Part shown: piece after piece, positions 30,630-39,303 of the stretch | How the letters are laid out: each line of letters starts with the position of its first letter | Numbering within the stretch: the first letter of the stretch is position 1 | Assembly (NCBI RefSeq): GCF_002224675.1 | Contig: NZ_NMPZ01000006.1 | Location: forward strand, 62,001 to 126,000 | Direction: 5' to 3' | DNA length: 64,000 bases | Source: Segatella copri | GTDB taxonomy: Bacteria > Bacteroidota > Bacteroidia > Bacteroidales > Bacteroidaceae | Position numbers and translations under genes: made by a program | Notes under the pieces: model-generated | The model's input: only the letters and a program-made list of their open reading frames with translations | The model's database searches: none | Told to the model about the DNA's origin: nothing

Positions 30630-31271
30630 ATGGGAATGAATGTTAAAGCTATTGAGCGCAAGATTGCTTACTTGGGTAAGGAAGGTGGCAAGGACCAGTA
30701 CATGTACGTGATGCAGCCACTGATCTACAACAAGCTCACACCGGAGAAGGTGATCCAGCAAGCTGCCCTGCATTGCGGTCTGACTCCTGCCGTGATGAAC
30801 GTGGCTTACGCTGCCCTGAGCGAGGTGATCAAGGCGTGGGCTACAGAGGGTCACTCCGTATCGGTACCGGGTCTGGGCACCATGCGTTTCGGTCTGCGTG
30901 CCAATGCGGTGAAGTCGGTAGAGGATGTGAGCACCAAGCTCATCACCCAGCGACGCGTAATCTTTAGCCCTAATATGGAGATTAAGCAGGAGCTTGCCAA
31001 GACGGGTATCAGCATCACCTGCGTAAACCGCGATGGCGAAGTGGTAAAGAACATCTCTTCCAACGATTCGAAGGATGTGGAGGACACCGAGGGTGACAAC
31101 CAGGAGAACCCTGACGAGAACAAGGGTAATACCGGAACTACCGGCGGCAACACGGGCGATACCGGAACCCAAGGTGGCGGAAGCGATACCGGAACCCAGG
31201 GTGGCGGTTCGCAGACTGGCGGAAGCGATACCGGCGACAACGGAGAAAATGGTGATAATGTAAGTCTCTAA
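30630..31271 (+). CDS. HU-like DNA-binding protein with Gly/Thr/Asp-rich tail
   Basis: 213 aa. Residues 1-130 match the Bacteroidales HU-like family: YLGKEGGKDQYMYVMQPLIY, TPEKVIQQAALHCGLTPAVM, VPGLGTMRFGLRANAVKS, RVIFSPNMEIKQEL. The tail from about 145 is acidic, then a repetitive GGxTGDTGTQGGGS-type low-complexity stretch. It is probably a DNA-binding architectural protein. The smalltalk peptide follows after 12 bases, the order typical of this family. Confidence 0.85.
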   Translation: MGMNVKAIERKIAYLGKEGGKDQYMYVMQPLIYNKLTPEKVIQQAALHCGLTPAVMNVAYAALSEVIKAWATEGHSVSVPGLGTMRFGLRANAVKSVEDVSTKLITQRRVIFSPNMEIKQELAKTGISITCVNRDGEVVKNISSNDSKDVEDTEGDNQENPDENKGNTGTTGGNTGDTGTQGGGSDTGTQGGGSQTGGSDTGDNGENGDNVSL

Positions 31272-31283
31272 AAAATATAGCCC

Positions 31284-31376
31284 ATGAAACGTGAAAACTG
31301 GAAAATCGTAATTAAGATTGCTCTCTCACTCCTTACAGCCATCGCAGCCTCTTTAGGTTTGACAAGCTGTATGTAA
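31284..31376 (+). CDS. Smalltalk protein (30 aa)
   Basis: A 30-residue peptide: basic start MKRENWKIVIKIALSLL, hydrophobic middle, end ASLGLTSCM. Size, composition and position right behind an HU-like gene match the smalltalk family of Bacteroidales. The hydrophobic stretch could insert in the membrane. The terminal T-S-C resembles a lipobox but lies at the extreme C-terminus. Function unknown. A strong terminator follows. Confidence 0.85.
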   Translation: MKRENWKIVIKIALSLLTAIAASLGLTSCM

Positions 31377-31402
31377 GTCGGGATGTAAAGCTAGAACCTC
31401 TC

Positions 31403-31447
31403 AAAGAGGGTGTGTCATGAATTGATGACACACCCTCTTTTTTTATA
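31403..31447 (+). terminator. Terminator of the HU-like/smalltalk unit
   Basis: AAAGAGGGTGTGTCAT / ATGACACACCCTCTTT, a 16-base perfect stem with loop GAATTG and a long T-run. Confidence 0.9.
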
Positions 31448-31530
31448 GACAAGCTATTCATTTAACCCTTATTAACGGAAATCAAATACTATTTTTCCTA
31501 CTTTTATGATGTTATTTCGAATAAAAACTG

Positions 31531-31538
31531 TACTTTTG
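31531..31538 (+). promoter_or_regulatory. -7 promoter element of the DUF1016 gene
   Basis: TACTTTTG followed by CATATATAAG, about 97 bases before the chosen ATG at 31635. Confidence 0.6.
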
Positions 31539-31634
31539 CATATATAAGATGTATAACCGAAATGCAGATAGACTGCAACGATAGTATTACAAATGTTTAA
31601 GGTCACAAATTGTGATCTCCAAAAGGATATACAC

Positions 31635-32657
31635 ATGACAGATAAAAATAACCAAGACATCACCCTACAAGGGTTTGTCAACGACATAAAGACTATCATC
31701 AATACAGCTCGCACCAATGCCGTGCGCAGTGTTGATTTTTGCCGAGTGCAAATGTACTGGGCTATAGGACAGCGTATAGTAGAAAAGGAACAACAAGGGA
31801 AAGAACGTGCAGACTATGGCACCTACCTTATAAAGAACCTTGCCAAGGAGATTGAGCCTGAGTATGGCAGCGGATTTGGTGTACGTCAACTGGAACGTTG
31901 TCGCCAGTTTTATACTATCTATCCAATTGCGTCCACACTGCGGACGCAATTGAATTGGTATCAATATAAGCAACTTATTGCTATTGCCGACCCCGACAAA
32001 CGAGAGTATTACGAACTGGAAGCTGTCAACGAGGGTTGGTCCGGTCGCCAGCTTGAACGCCAAATCAATTCGATGCTGTATGAGCGTCTTCTAATGAGCA
32101 ATGACAAGGAATCTGTACTTGCAGTAGCACGCAAAGAACGTATTCCAGAGTCGCCACAGGAGATTATCAAAGACCCGATGGTGCTGGAGTTTCTTGGTCT
32201 GGAGCGCAAGGCTTCTTACTATGAGAAAGACTTAGAGAGTGCCATCATCTCTCATATAGCCGACTTCTTGCTCGAAATGGGCAAGGGCTTTTCTTTTGTG
32301 GCAAGACAAAAGCGTCTGTTGATAGAGGATGATGAGTATTTTGCGGATTTAGTTTTCTATAATCGTCTGCTACGATCTTTTGTGGTTATTGAAATAAAAA
32401 ACCATAAACTAACACATCAAGACCTCGGTCAGTTGCAACTATACGTCAACTATTACGACCGATACGAAAAGACAGACGACGAGAATCCAACCATCGGTAT
32501 TTTGCTCTGTACCGACAAGAATGATACTGCGGTAAAACTTGCTTTACCAGAAAACAACAAAACGATTCTTGCCAGCAAATACCAACTCTATCTGCCTACA
32601 ACAGAACAGCTGATTAGTGAAATCAACGAGGTCAAAAAGTTGGCAGAAAAGCATTAA
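31635..32657 (+). CDS. DUF1016/YhcG-type PD-(D/E)XK nuclease
   Basis: 340 aa from the ATG at 31635. The N-terminal domain (15-150: VQMYWAIGQRIVEKEQQGKE, YGSGFGVRQLERCRQFYTIY, LNWYQYKQLIAI) is DUF1016_N. The C-terminal nuclease domain has Asp in YFADLVFYNR followed by the E-x-K of FVVIEIKN. The family is widespread in accessory regions, often near restriction or toxin-antitoxin loci. It is monocistronic here with a strong terminator. Whether it acts in defence or repair is unknown. Confidence 0.92.
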   Translation: MTDKNNQDITLQGFVNDIKTIINTARTNAVRSVDFCRVQMYWAIGQRIVEKEQQGKERADYGTYLIKNLAKEIEPEYGSGFGVRQLERCRQFYTIYPIASTLRTQLNWYQYKQLIAIADPDKREYYELEAVNEGWSGRQLERQINSMLYERLLMSNDKESVLAVARKERIPESPQEIIKDPMVLEFLGLERKASYYEKDLESAIISHIADFLLEMGKGFSFVARQKRLLIEDDEYFADLVFYNRLLRSFVVIEIKNHKLTHQDLGQLQLYVNYYDRYEKTDDENPTIGILLCTDKNDTAVKLALPENNKTILASKYQLYLPTTEQLISEINEVKKLAEKH

Positions 32658-32707
32658 CATTAATTTTATGGTCGATAAAGAAGAAAGTGATATTATATAA
32701 TAATGAT

Positions 32708-32748
32708 AAAAAAGGCTGCGTCACCCGGTGGTAACGCAGCCTTTTTTC
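32708..32748. terminator. Bidirectional terminator between DUF1016 and pepO
   Basis: AAAAAAGGCTGCGT / ACGCAGCCTTTTTT arms with loop CACCCGGTGGTA; T-runs on both strands, between convergent genes. Confidence 0.9.
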
Positions 32749-32801
32749 ATATTTCATTCTTATCCCTTTAAAACTTAAAAAACTAACGGGATATTTGATC
32801 T

Positions 32802-34835
32802 TTACCAAAGCTCCAGACGCTCATTCTTAGGAATGAACATCTTGTCGCCCTGCTTTACACCGAATGCCTCATACCAGGCATCAATGTGAGGAAGAGCACC
32901 ATCTACACGCCACTTACCAAGCGCATGAGGATCGTTCTTCACACGGTTGCGAATCTCCTTCTCGGTGATGTTCTGACCCCATACACCAGCGTAGGCAAGG
33001 AAGAAGCGCTGATCAGCAGTAAAGCCATCCTTGTTCTTCAAAGGCTTCTTGGCTGTCGCATTCTTGAAGGCATTGAAAGATACCATCAAACCACCGTGGT
33101 CGGCAAGGTTCTCACCCAATGTAAAGCGACCGTTGGCATTCAGGTCTGGCAATACCTTGATGTTGCTGAAGAAATCAGCATACATATCGGCACGCTTGTT
33201 GAAGCCCTCAGCATCAGCTGCTGTCCACCAATCCTTCAGGTTACCGCTGGCATCATACTGGCGACCCTGATCATCAAATCCGTGAGTCATCTCATGACCA
33301 ATCACTACACCGATAGCACCATAGTTGAATGCCGCGTCTGCCTTGGCATCAAAGAATGGATACTGAAGGATACCTGCAGGGAAGCAGATCTCGTTGGTGG
33401 TAGGATTATAGTATGCATTCACAGTCTGAGGAGTCATATACCACTCATCTCTGTTGACTGGCTTACCAGCCTTCTCAGCAATCTCCTTATTGTTGCGGAA
33501 CTGACGGCAGGCCATCACGTTCTCATAGAAACTCTTGGATGGGTCGATGGTAAGCTTGCTATAGTCAGTCCACTGGTTAGGATAACCAATCTTGACATAG
33601 AACTTATCGAGCTTATTGTGGGCAGCAGCCTTGGTCTCTGCACTCATCCACTCCTGAGCATCGATACGCTGACCGAGACTCACCTGGAGATTCTTGACCA
33701 AAGTCTCCATCATCTTCTTGGATGACTCAGGGAAGAACTTCTTGCAGTAGATTCTGCCGAGCGCCTCACCCATCTGAGCATCTACCTGAGAAGTAGCACG
33801 CTTCCACAATGGATGGTCTTCCTTTCTGCCACTCATGGTCTTGCCGAAGAAATCGAAGTTTGCCTCACGGATCTCATCGGTGAGATAAGCAGAAGAACTG
33901 CCGATGACACTCCACTCCATCAATGCCTTCAAGGTCTCAGCATCCTCTGCAGCAGTAATCTTGTCGTAACCAGCCATGAATGCAGGCTGACCTACAATCA
34001 TCTCCTGGATATATTCGCTCTTGATGCCCTCGCCGTTAGCCAATGCCTCGAGAGGAATGTTTGGATAATTCTCTTTAAACTGCTTCAGGCTCATCTTGTT
34101 GTAGTTAGCCTGTGGGTCACGGAGTTCGGTACGGCTCTTGGAGATAGTAGCAAGACTGGTCTCGTGGAGGAATACCTTCTGTGCCTTCTTGGCAGCATCG
34201 GCAGCAGAGAAGCCATAGAGCTGGAACATCTTTGCCACGTAGGTCTTGAAAGCCTCACGGATAGCTACGGTAGCAGCATCGTTGTTGAGGTAGTAATCCT
34301 TGGCACCGAGAGTCAAACCACCCTGCATCACATTGTAGATGTTCATGGTTACGTTCTTCTCATCAGCACCGAAACCGGTACCGAAACCTACGCCCAAGCC
34401 CTGCATGGCATACTTCACCTGCAAGTTCTGGAGATCTGCCTTGGTCTTGGCAGCAGCAATCTCGTCGAGGAGAGGCTTTACGGGAGCAATGCCCTCCTTA
34501 TTGCGGCGGTCGATATCGAGCGCCAACTTATAGAAGTCGGAAAGCTTCTGTTCGATGGTTCCTGCCTTGTAGGTCTTCTTCTTGAGTTCATCAAGAATAG
34601 AGTTGATACGCTTGTTGCTGTTCTCAGCCAACTGTTCGAAACTACCATAACGGCTGTAGGCAGCAGGAAGCGGATTGTTCTTCTGCCAGCCACCGGTAGC
34701 AAACTGATAGAAATCATCAGCAGGCTTTGCTGTCTTGTCAAGATTACTCATGACAAGTCCCGACTTGTTCTGAGCATCAGCAGCCAAAGGCATGGCTGCG
34801 AGCATCATCATCGGAAGGATGTACTTCATTTTCAT
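32802..34835 (-). CDS. pepO: M13 family zinc metallopeptidase (PepO/neprilysin-like)
   Basis: 677 aa with signal peptide MKMKYILPMMMLAAMPLAADA, so exported. The catalytic VVIGHEMTHGFDDQGRQYDA (HExxH near residue 515), the third ligand in GENLADHGGL and the substrate-binding NAYYNPTTNEI are all present. It cleaves small peptides in the periplasm or outside. The ABC-F gene ends 26 bases upstream on the same strand, so the two may be co-transcribed. Confidence 0.95.
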   Translation of the reverse strand: MKMKYILPMMMLAAMPLAADAQNKSGLVMSNLDKTAKPADDFYQFATGGWQKNNPLPAAYSRYGSFEQLAENSNKRINSILDELKKKTYKAGTIEQKLSDFYKLALDIDRRNKEGIAPVKPLLDEIAAAKTKADLQNLQVKYAMQGLGVGFGTGFGADEKNVTMNIYNVMQGGLTLGAKDYYLNNDAATVAIREAFKTYVAKMFQLYGFSAADAAKKAQKVFLHETSLATISKSRTELRDPQANYNKMSLKQFKENYPNIPLEALANGEGIKSEYIQEMIVGQPAFMAGYDKITAAEDAETLKALMEWSVIGSSSAYLTDEIREANFDFFGKTMSGRKEDHPLWKRATSQVDAQMGEALGRIYCKKFFPESSKKMMETLVKNLQVSLGQRIDAQEWMSAETKAAAHNKLDKFYVKIGYPNQWTDYSKLTIDPSKSFYENVMACRQFRNNKEIAEKAGKPVNRDEWYMTPQTVNAYYNPTTNEICFPAGILQYPFFDAKADAAFNYGAIGVVIGHEMTHGFDDQGRQYDASGNLKDWWTAADAEGFNKRADMYADFFSNIKVLPDLNANGRFTLGENLADHGGLMVSFNAFKNATAKKPLKNKDGFTADQRFFLAYAGVWGQNITEKEIRNRVKNDPHALGKWRVDGALPHIDAWYEAFGVKQGDKMFIPKNERLELW

Positions 34836-34861
34836 TTTCTCGTTATTTATTATTGTTTTAA

Positions 34862-36832
34862 CTATGAATTCTTGATTTCCTCCAGTTCTTCGGAGAGCAT
34901 CATCCAGTTCTCGTTTTCCTCATCCAGGCTCTTCATCAGCTCGGTATATTCGGTAACGAGTTCCATATTCGTAGCATTCTCAGGCTTCATCAGGAGGGCA
35001 TCAATCTCAGCCTTGCGGGTTTCGAGCTTTTCAATCTTCGTCTCGCATTCCTTCACCGCCTTCTCAGCCTTGCGAATCTTCTTCTGCTGTTCCTTGTGCT
35101 CGGCATAGCTGAGTTTTCCAGAGGATGCTTCGGAAGATTCTGCAGATGATGATGAAGAAGATGGAGAGCCGGCAGATGACATATTCTGACTTCCGACCTG
35201 ATTCGCCAGTGCCTGACTGATGCTCTCAGCATTGTGGGCACGGAGATAATCGTAGATACCGCCCAGATGCTCACGTACCTTGCCACCGGCAAACTCATAT
35301 ACCTTATCTACCAGTCCGTCGAGGAACTCACGGTCGTGACTCACTATAATGGCGGTGCCGTCGAATGCCTTGATGGCTTCCTTCAACACATCCTTCGACT
35401 GCATGTCGAGATGGTTGGTAGGCTCATCGAGAATCAGGAGATTCACCGGTTCGAGCAGGAGCTTGATCATCGCCAGACGACTGCGCTCTCCTCCACTCAA
35501 CACCTTGACATATTTCTCGGAAGTTTCGCCACCAAACATAAAGGCACCCAGCAGATCGTTCACCTTGAGGCGCATTTCGCCGGTAGCCACATTGTCGATG
35601 GTCTGGAAGATGGTAAGATTCTCGTCGAGCAGCTGTGCTTGATTCTGTGCGAAATAACCTATCTGCACGTTATGACCTATCTTGAGATTGCCCGTAAAAG
35701 GAATCTCGCCCATGATACACTTCACCAGGGTAGATTTACCCTCGCCGTTCTTACCTACGAAAGCTACTTTCTCACCACGCTTGATGGTAAAGGTCACATG
35801 GTCGAAGACGGTATGATCGCCATAATCCTTTCTCACCTCATCGCAGATGACCGGATAATCGCCACTACGGAGACAAGGAGGGAACTTGAGATGCATCTGC
35901 TTGGTATCCACCTCATCCACCTCGATAGGAACGATTTTCTCCAACTGCTTGATGCGGCTCTGCACCTGCACTGCCTTGGTTGGCTTATAGCGGAAACGCT
36001 CGATGAAGTCCTTGATATCGGCTATTTCCTTCTGCTGGTTCTCGTAGGCACGGAGCTGCTGCTCGCGGCGCTCGGCACGAAGTACCACATACTCATCGTA
36101 TTTCACCTTGTAATCCTCTACCCTTCCGCAGGTAATCTCCAGGGTACGGTTGGTTACATTATTGATAAAGGCACGGTCGTGACTTACCAGCACCACCGCC
36201 TTGGCACTCTGCGCCAGGAACTGCTCCAGCCACTGGATACTCTCGATATCAAGATGGTTGGTAGGCTCATCGAGGAGGAGCACATCCGGCTTCTGGAGCA
36301 GGATCTTTGCCAACTCGATACGCATACGCCATCCACCGGAGAACTCCCGGGTAGGACGGTCGAAATCTTCACGGGTGAAACCCAGACCGCTCAACGTGCG
36401 CTCTATTTCCGCCTCGTAGTTTTCACCGCCCATCATCATATAGCGATCATGTTCCTGGGTGAATTTCTCCACGAGCTGGGCATAGCTCTCGCTCTCGTAG
36501 TCAGTGCGGTCAGCCATTTCCTGCTGCATCTTGTCGAGGCGCGCCTTCATCTCGGTATTGTGGGCGAAAGCCTTTCGGGTTTCCTGCTTCACGGTGGTAT
36601 CATCCTGCAGTTTCATCACCTGAGGCAGGTAGCCGATGGTGGTTTCATTAGGGATAGCCACTACGCCGGAGGTTGGCTTCTGCAAGCCACAGAGAATCTT
36701 CAGCATCGTAGATTTGCCGGCACCGTTCTTGCCTACCAGGGCAATGCGGTCGCGGTCGTTGATTACGAAGCTTACATCATTGAAAAGTGGCTTTACGCCA
36801 AACTCTACTTTCAGTCCTTCTACTGAAATCAT
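34862..36832 (-). CDS. ABC-F family ATPase (ribosome-associated type)
   Basis: 656 aa, two ABC domains and no membrane segments. Walker A motifs are GKNGAGKSTM (about 35) and GKNGEGKSTL (about 370). Signatures are FSGGWRMRIELAKILLQKPD and LSGGERSRLAMIKLLL, and both Walker B/H-loops read DEPTNHLD. The inter-domain linker (about 245-320) is charged. A serine-rich patch (about 550-570) precedes a C-terminal coiled coil (AEHKEQQKKIRKAEKAVKEC onward), as in Uup/YdiF-type translation factors. It is not a transporter. Confidence 0.93.
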   Translation of the reverse strand: MISVEGLKVEFGVKPLFNDVSFVINDRDRIALVGKNGAGKSTMLKILCGLQKPTSGVVAIPNETTIGYLPQVMKLQDDTTVKQETRKAFAHNTEMKARLDKMQQEMADRTDYESESYAQLVEKFTQEHDRYMMMGGENYEAEIERTLSGLGFTREDFDRPTREFSGGWRMRIELAKILLQKPDVLLLDEPTNHLDIESIQWLEQFLAQSAKAVVLVSHDRAFINNVTNRTLEITCGRVEDYKVKYDEYVVLRAERREQQLRAYENQQKEIADIKDFIERFRYKPTKAVQVQSRIKQLEKIVPIEVDEVDTKQMHLKFPPCLRSGDYPVICDEVRKDYGDHTVFDHVTFTIKRGEKVAFVGKNGEGKSTLVKCIMGEIPFTGNLKIGHNVQIGYFAQNQAQLLDENLTIFQTIDNVATGEMRLKVNDLLGAFMFGGETSEKYVKVLSGGERSRLAMIKLLLEPVNLLILDEPTNHLDMQSKDVLKEAIKAFDGTAIIVSHDREFLDGLVDKVYEFAGGKVREHLGGIYDYLRAHNAESISQALANQVGSQNMSSAGSPSSSSSSAESSEASSGKLSYAEHKEQQKKIRKAEKAVKECETKIEKLETRKAEIDALLMKPENATNMELVTEYTELMKSLDEENENWMMLSEELEEIKNS

Positions 36833-36877
36833 CTATTTTAATGTATAATGTATAATTTATAATTTTCCTAACTACTT

Positions 36878-37127
36878 ACTCAAGTTTCGCAAGTAAGCCC
36901 CACACGCCCTGAAAGGGCAGAAGCTCCTAGCCCAGGGCATCGCCCTGGGTGTTTATGGACGCAAAACTGCCGCCCTGTAAGGGCAAAAGCTTTCAAATAC
37001 CTGGCAATATACAAAGCTTTTGCCCTTACAGGGCGCCTTGCTGATTGCCATTATACCCAGGGCGATGCCCTGGGCTAGGAGCTTTTGGGCCTTCAGCCCG
37101 TACTTGAACCACATGCGAAACTTCAGT
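36878..37127. repeat. MITE-like palindromic element B, copy 3 (complete, reverse orientation)
   Basis: Bounded by ACTCAAGTTTCGC and GCGAAACTTCAGT (12 of 13 paired). Internal modules CACACGCCCTGAAAGGGC, AGCTCCTAGCCCAGGGC, GCCCTGTAAGGGC, AAGCTTTTGCCCTTACAGGG, ATACCCAGGGCGATGCCC and GGGCCTTCAGCCC are the reverse complement order of copy 2. It fills the 348-base gap between ABC-F and queA. Confidence 0.85.
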
Positions 37128-37180
37128 ACTTATTTCTTTCTTCCTATGAAAGAGTTTCTTCTTGTGAAAAGAGCATTTCC

Positions 37181-38455
37181 TTACGGAATGAGCAGGGAGG
37201 AATCTCCATAGCTCAGGAAGCGGAAATCATGAGAGAGGGCATAATCATATACCTTCTTCCAATCACCATGCAGGAAAGCACTCACCAGGAGAAGCAGGGT
37301 GCTCTGAGGCTGATGGAAATTGGTTACCAGCATCTTCACAATCTTATAGGTATAACCTGGAGCGATGATGATCTGCGTGCTGGAATGAAGGGCTTCCAAT
37401 CCGTTGCGGTCGAGATAATCGACGATTGCCTGGATAGCCTGCACCGGAGTGATGTCATCCACCAGATTGCCATCTGCCGACAACTCGTATGGATCCCACT
37501 GTTTTACATGCAGATCCTCTTCACTTGCCTCAGGATGCTTGATGAGATGCACGCCCATATAGTAGAGACTCTCGATGGTGCGCACACTGGTGGTTCCCAC
37601 GGCAATGACCTGGCACTCGTGCTTGATGAGCTTTTCCAGACTGCGACGATGAACCACGATATATTCGGTATGCATCTGATGGCCTTCTATCTCAAGACTC
37701 TTCACTGGCTTAAAGGTTCCCGCTCCAACATGAAGGGTTACCTCTTCACGGTCGATGCCATGCGCATCCAGGTCCTGGAGCACCGCATCGGTGAAATGCA
37801 GACCGGCTGTTGGGGCAGCCACACTACCCTTGATCTTGGAATATACGGTCTGATAAGTGGTCTTGTCACTTTCTTCTGTCTTGCGGTTCAGATAAGGAGG
37901 GATAGGCAACTCTCCCACTGCTTCGAGAATCTCGGCAAAGGAAACATGCTCGTTGTCCCAGTCGAAATCCACCCAGTAGTTGGTGCCGCCACCTTTAGCC
38001 ACCATTTCAGCCGCCTCTGTGCTGAGCGCATCTCCACGGCGCATGGTAGCAGAGAGGGTAAGCTGATGACCCTTGATCTCGAAGTCGCGCTTCAGGCTTC
38101 CCTCTTTCCATTTCTTCAGGTTACCAATCATACAGAGCCATGAGCAGTGACCCGATGTCTGGAACATCAGCTCATAGTCGGTAGGTGCAGCAGGTTCCAT
38201 CAGGAACACCTCGATGAGTGCTCCCGTCTCCTTGCGGAAATGCATGCGCGCCTGGATTACCTTGGTATTATTGAATACCATCATGGCACCCTTTGGCAGA
38301 TAGTCGGGAAGATGGAAGAACACATCGTCGCTCACCTCGCCATGCTTATAGACCAGCAGTTTACTGTGGTCGCGCTGTGAGATAGGAAACTTGGCGATGC
38401 GCTCATCTGGCAAATCGTAATTATAATCACTAATCTTAATATGTTTTGTATCCAT
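37181..38455 (-). CDS. queA: S-adenosylmethionine:tRNA ribosyltransferase-isomerase
   Basis: Transfers the ribosyl part of SAM to preQ1 in tRNA to give epoxyqueuosine. 424 aa, longer than the ~350 aa enterobacterial enzyme. Family segments are YDLPDERIAKFPISQRDHSK, GAMMVFNNTKVIQARM, VAAPTAGLHFT, VTLHVGAGTFKPV, HTEYI and NFHQPQSTLLLLVSAF. The extra length lies in inserts between about 95-160 and 300-345. It is probably the last gene of the bat-PAP2-queA run on the minus strand. Confidence 0.95.
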   Translation of the reverse strand: MDTKHIKISDYNYDLPDERIAKFPISQRDHSKLLVYKHGEVSDDVFFHLPDYLPKGAMMVFNNTKVIQARMHFRKETGALIEVFLMEPAAPTDYELMFQTSGHCSWLCMIGNLKKWKEGSLKRDFEIKGHQLTLSATMRRGDALSTEAAEMVAKGGGTNYWVDFDWDNEHVSFAEILEAVGELPIPPYLNRKTEESDKTTYQTVYSKIKGSVAAPTAGLHFTDAVLQDLDAHGIDREEVTLHVGAGTFKPVKSLEIEGHQMHTEYIVVHRRSLEKLIKHECQVIAVGTTSVRTIESLYYMGVHLIKHPEASEEDLHVKQWDPYELSADGNLVDDITPVQAIQAIVDYLDRNGLEALHSSTQIIIAPGYTYKIVKMLVTNFHQPQSTLLLLVSAFLHGDWKKVYDYALSHDFRFLSYGDSSLLIP

Positions 38456-38525
38456 TGCTTTCTTTGAAAATTGAACTTTTTATTTTTGAAAATAGTGATG
38501 CCCCCCAAGAAGGCTCACTGCCTGA

Positions 38526-39230
38526 TTACAACCCCGTCATCAGAACGACGGCACGCAGGATGACATATACGAGGGTGAGCATCAGAACGGTCATAATCAT
38601 ATCGATGTCATCGCAATCATATCCCGTACAGGTATATTGATTCGAAACATACTTGATTTCCGGTGACATACGCCGGTACATACGATGGAAGAAAAGATAT
38701 ACCAGCGTACCAACCACCATGCCCAGCAGCATACCGCAAACGATGTCCAGCGGATAATGAACGCCCAGATAGAGGCGGGTCCAGCAGTTCACCAGCGACC
38801 ATGCTATCAGGGTGAAGGTGAGCATCCTGCTCCTTACAAGCAGCGAGAAGAACACGGCTATCGCCATGGTGTTGGCTGCATGCGCCGAACAGAAACTGTA
38901 GTCCTTCAGACGAAGATTATCCACTACCTGTACGGAATATTTTACCAGCGGATCGTTGGAAGGTCGCCATCTGGCCGCAAGCGGTTTGATGATTCCCTCG
39001 GCAATGCCATCGGCAAAAAGGATGCACAGGAATGCGCAGCCTACAATAAGACCAATCTGCCCGATTGTCTCATTATTGCGCATCACGATGATAAAGAGTA
39101 CAAGATAGAGCGGTATCCAGGTGAAACCCGAAGTAAGTGCCATCACCAACTGGTCGAGAATCACATTGTTACTGCCGTTGAACCACTGCAGTATCTGAAA
39201 GTCAATATCTTGTATCGAACTAAAATCCAT
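38526..39230 (-). CDS. PAP2-type membrane phosphatase
   Basis: 234 aa, about six membrane helices. The phosphatase motifs are in order: KPLAARWRP (K-x6-RP), YSFCSAHAANTMA (PSGH-type motif with Ser-Ala-His) and TRLYLGVHYPLDIVCG (R-x5-H-x3-D). It would dephosphorylate lipid phosphates such as undecaprenyl pyrophosphate or phosphatidylglycerol phosphate; which one cannot be told. It lies 73 bases after batD-batE, and the N-terminus (QILQWFNGSNNVILDQLVMA) is typical of Bacteroidales members. Confidence 0.88.
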   Translation of the reverse strand: MDFSSIQDIDFQILQWFNGSNNVILDQLVMALTSGFTWIPLYLVLFIIVMRNNETIGQIGLIVGCAFLCILFADGIAEGIIKPLAARWRPSNDPLVKYSVQVVDNLRLKDYSFCSAHAANTMAIAVFFSLLVRSRMLTFTLIAWSLVNCWTRLYLGVHYPLDIVCGMLLGMVVGTLVYLFFHRMYRRMSPEIKYVSNQYTCTGYDCDDIDMIMTVLMLTLVYVILRAVVLMTGL

Positions 39231-39303
39231 TTACTTATTGTTTTATATTTAATGTTGAATGTAGAATGATATCAGTGTCTGACGCTCCATCCACTTCATT
39301 CTC

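Noticed and set aside
30600-31172. 190-codon minus-strand open frame opposite the HU-like gene
   Set aside because: Antisense shadow of the conserved HU-like domain and its low-complexity tail.
35234-36826. 530-codon plus-strand open frame opposite the ABC-F gene
   Set aside because: It is the antisense of a strongly conserved ABC-F ATPase with all motifs; the antisense translation shows no domain, promoter or operon context.
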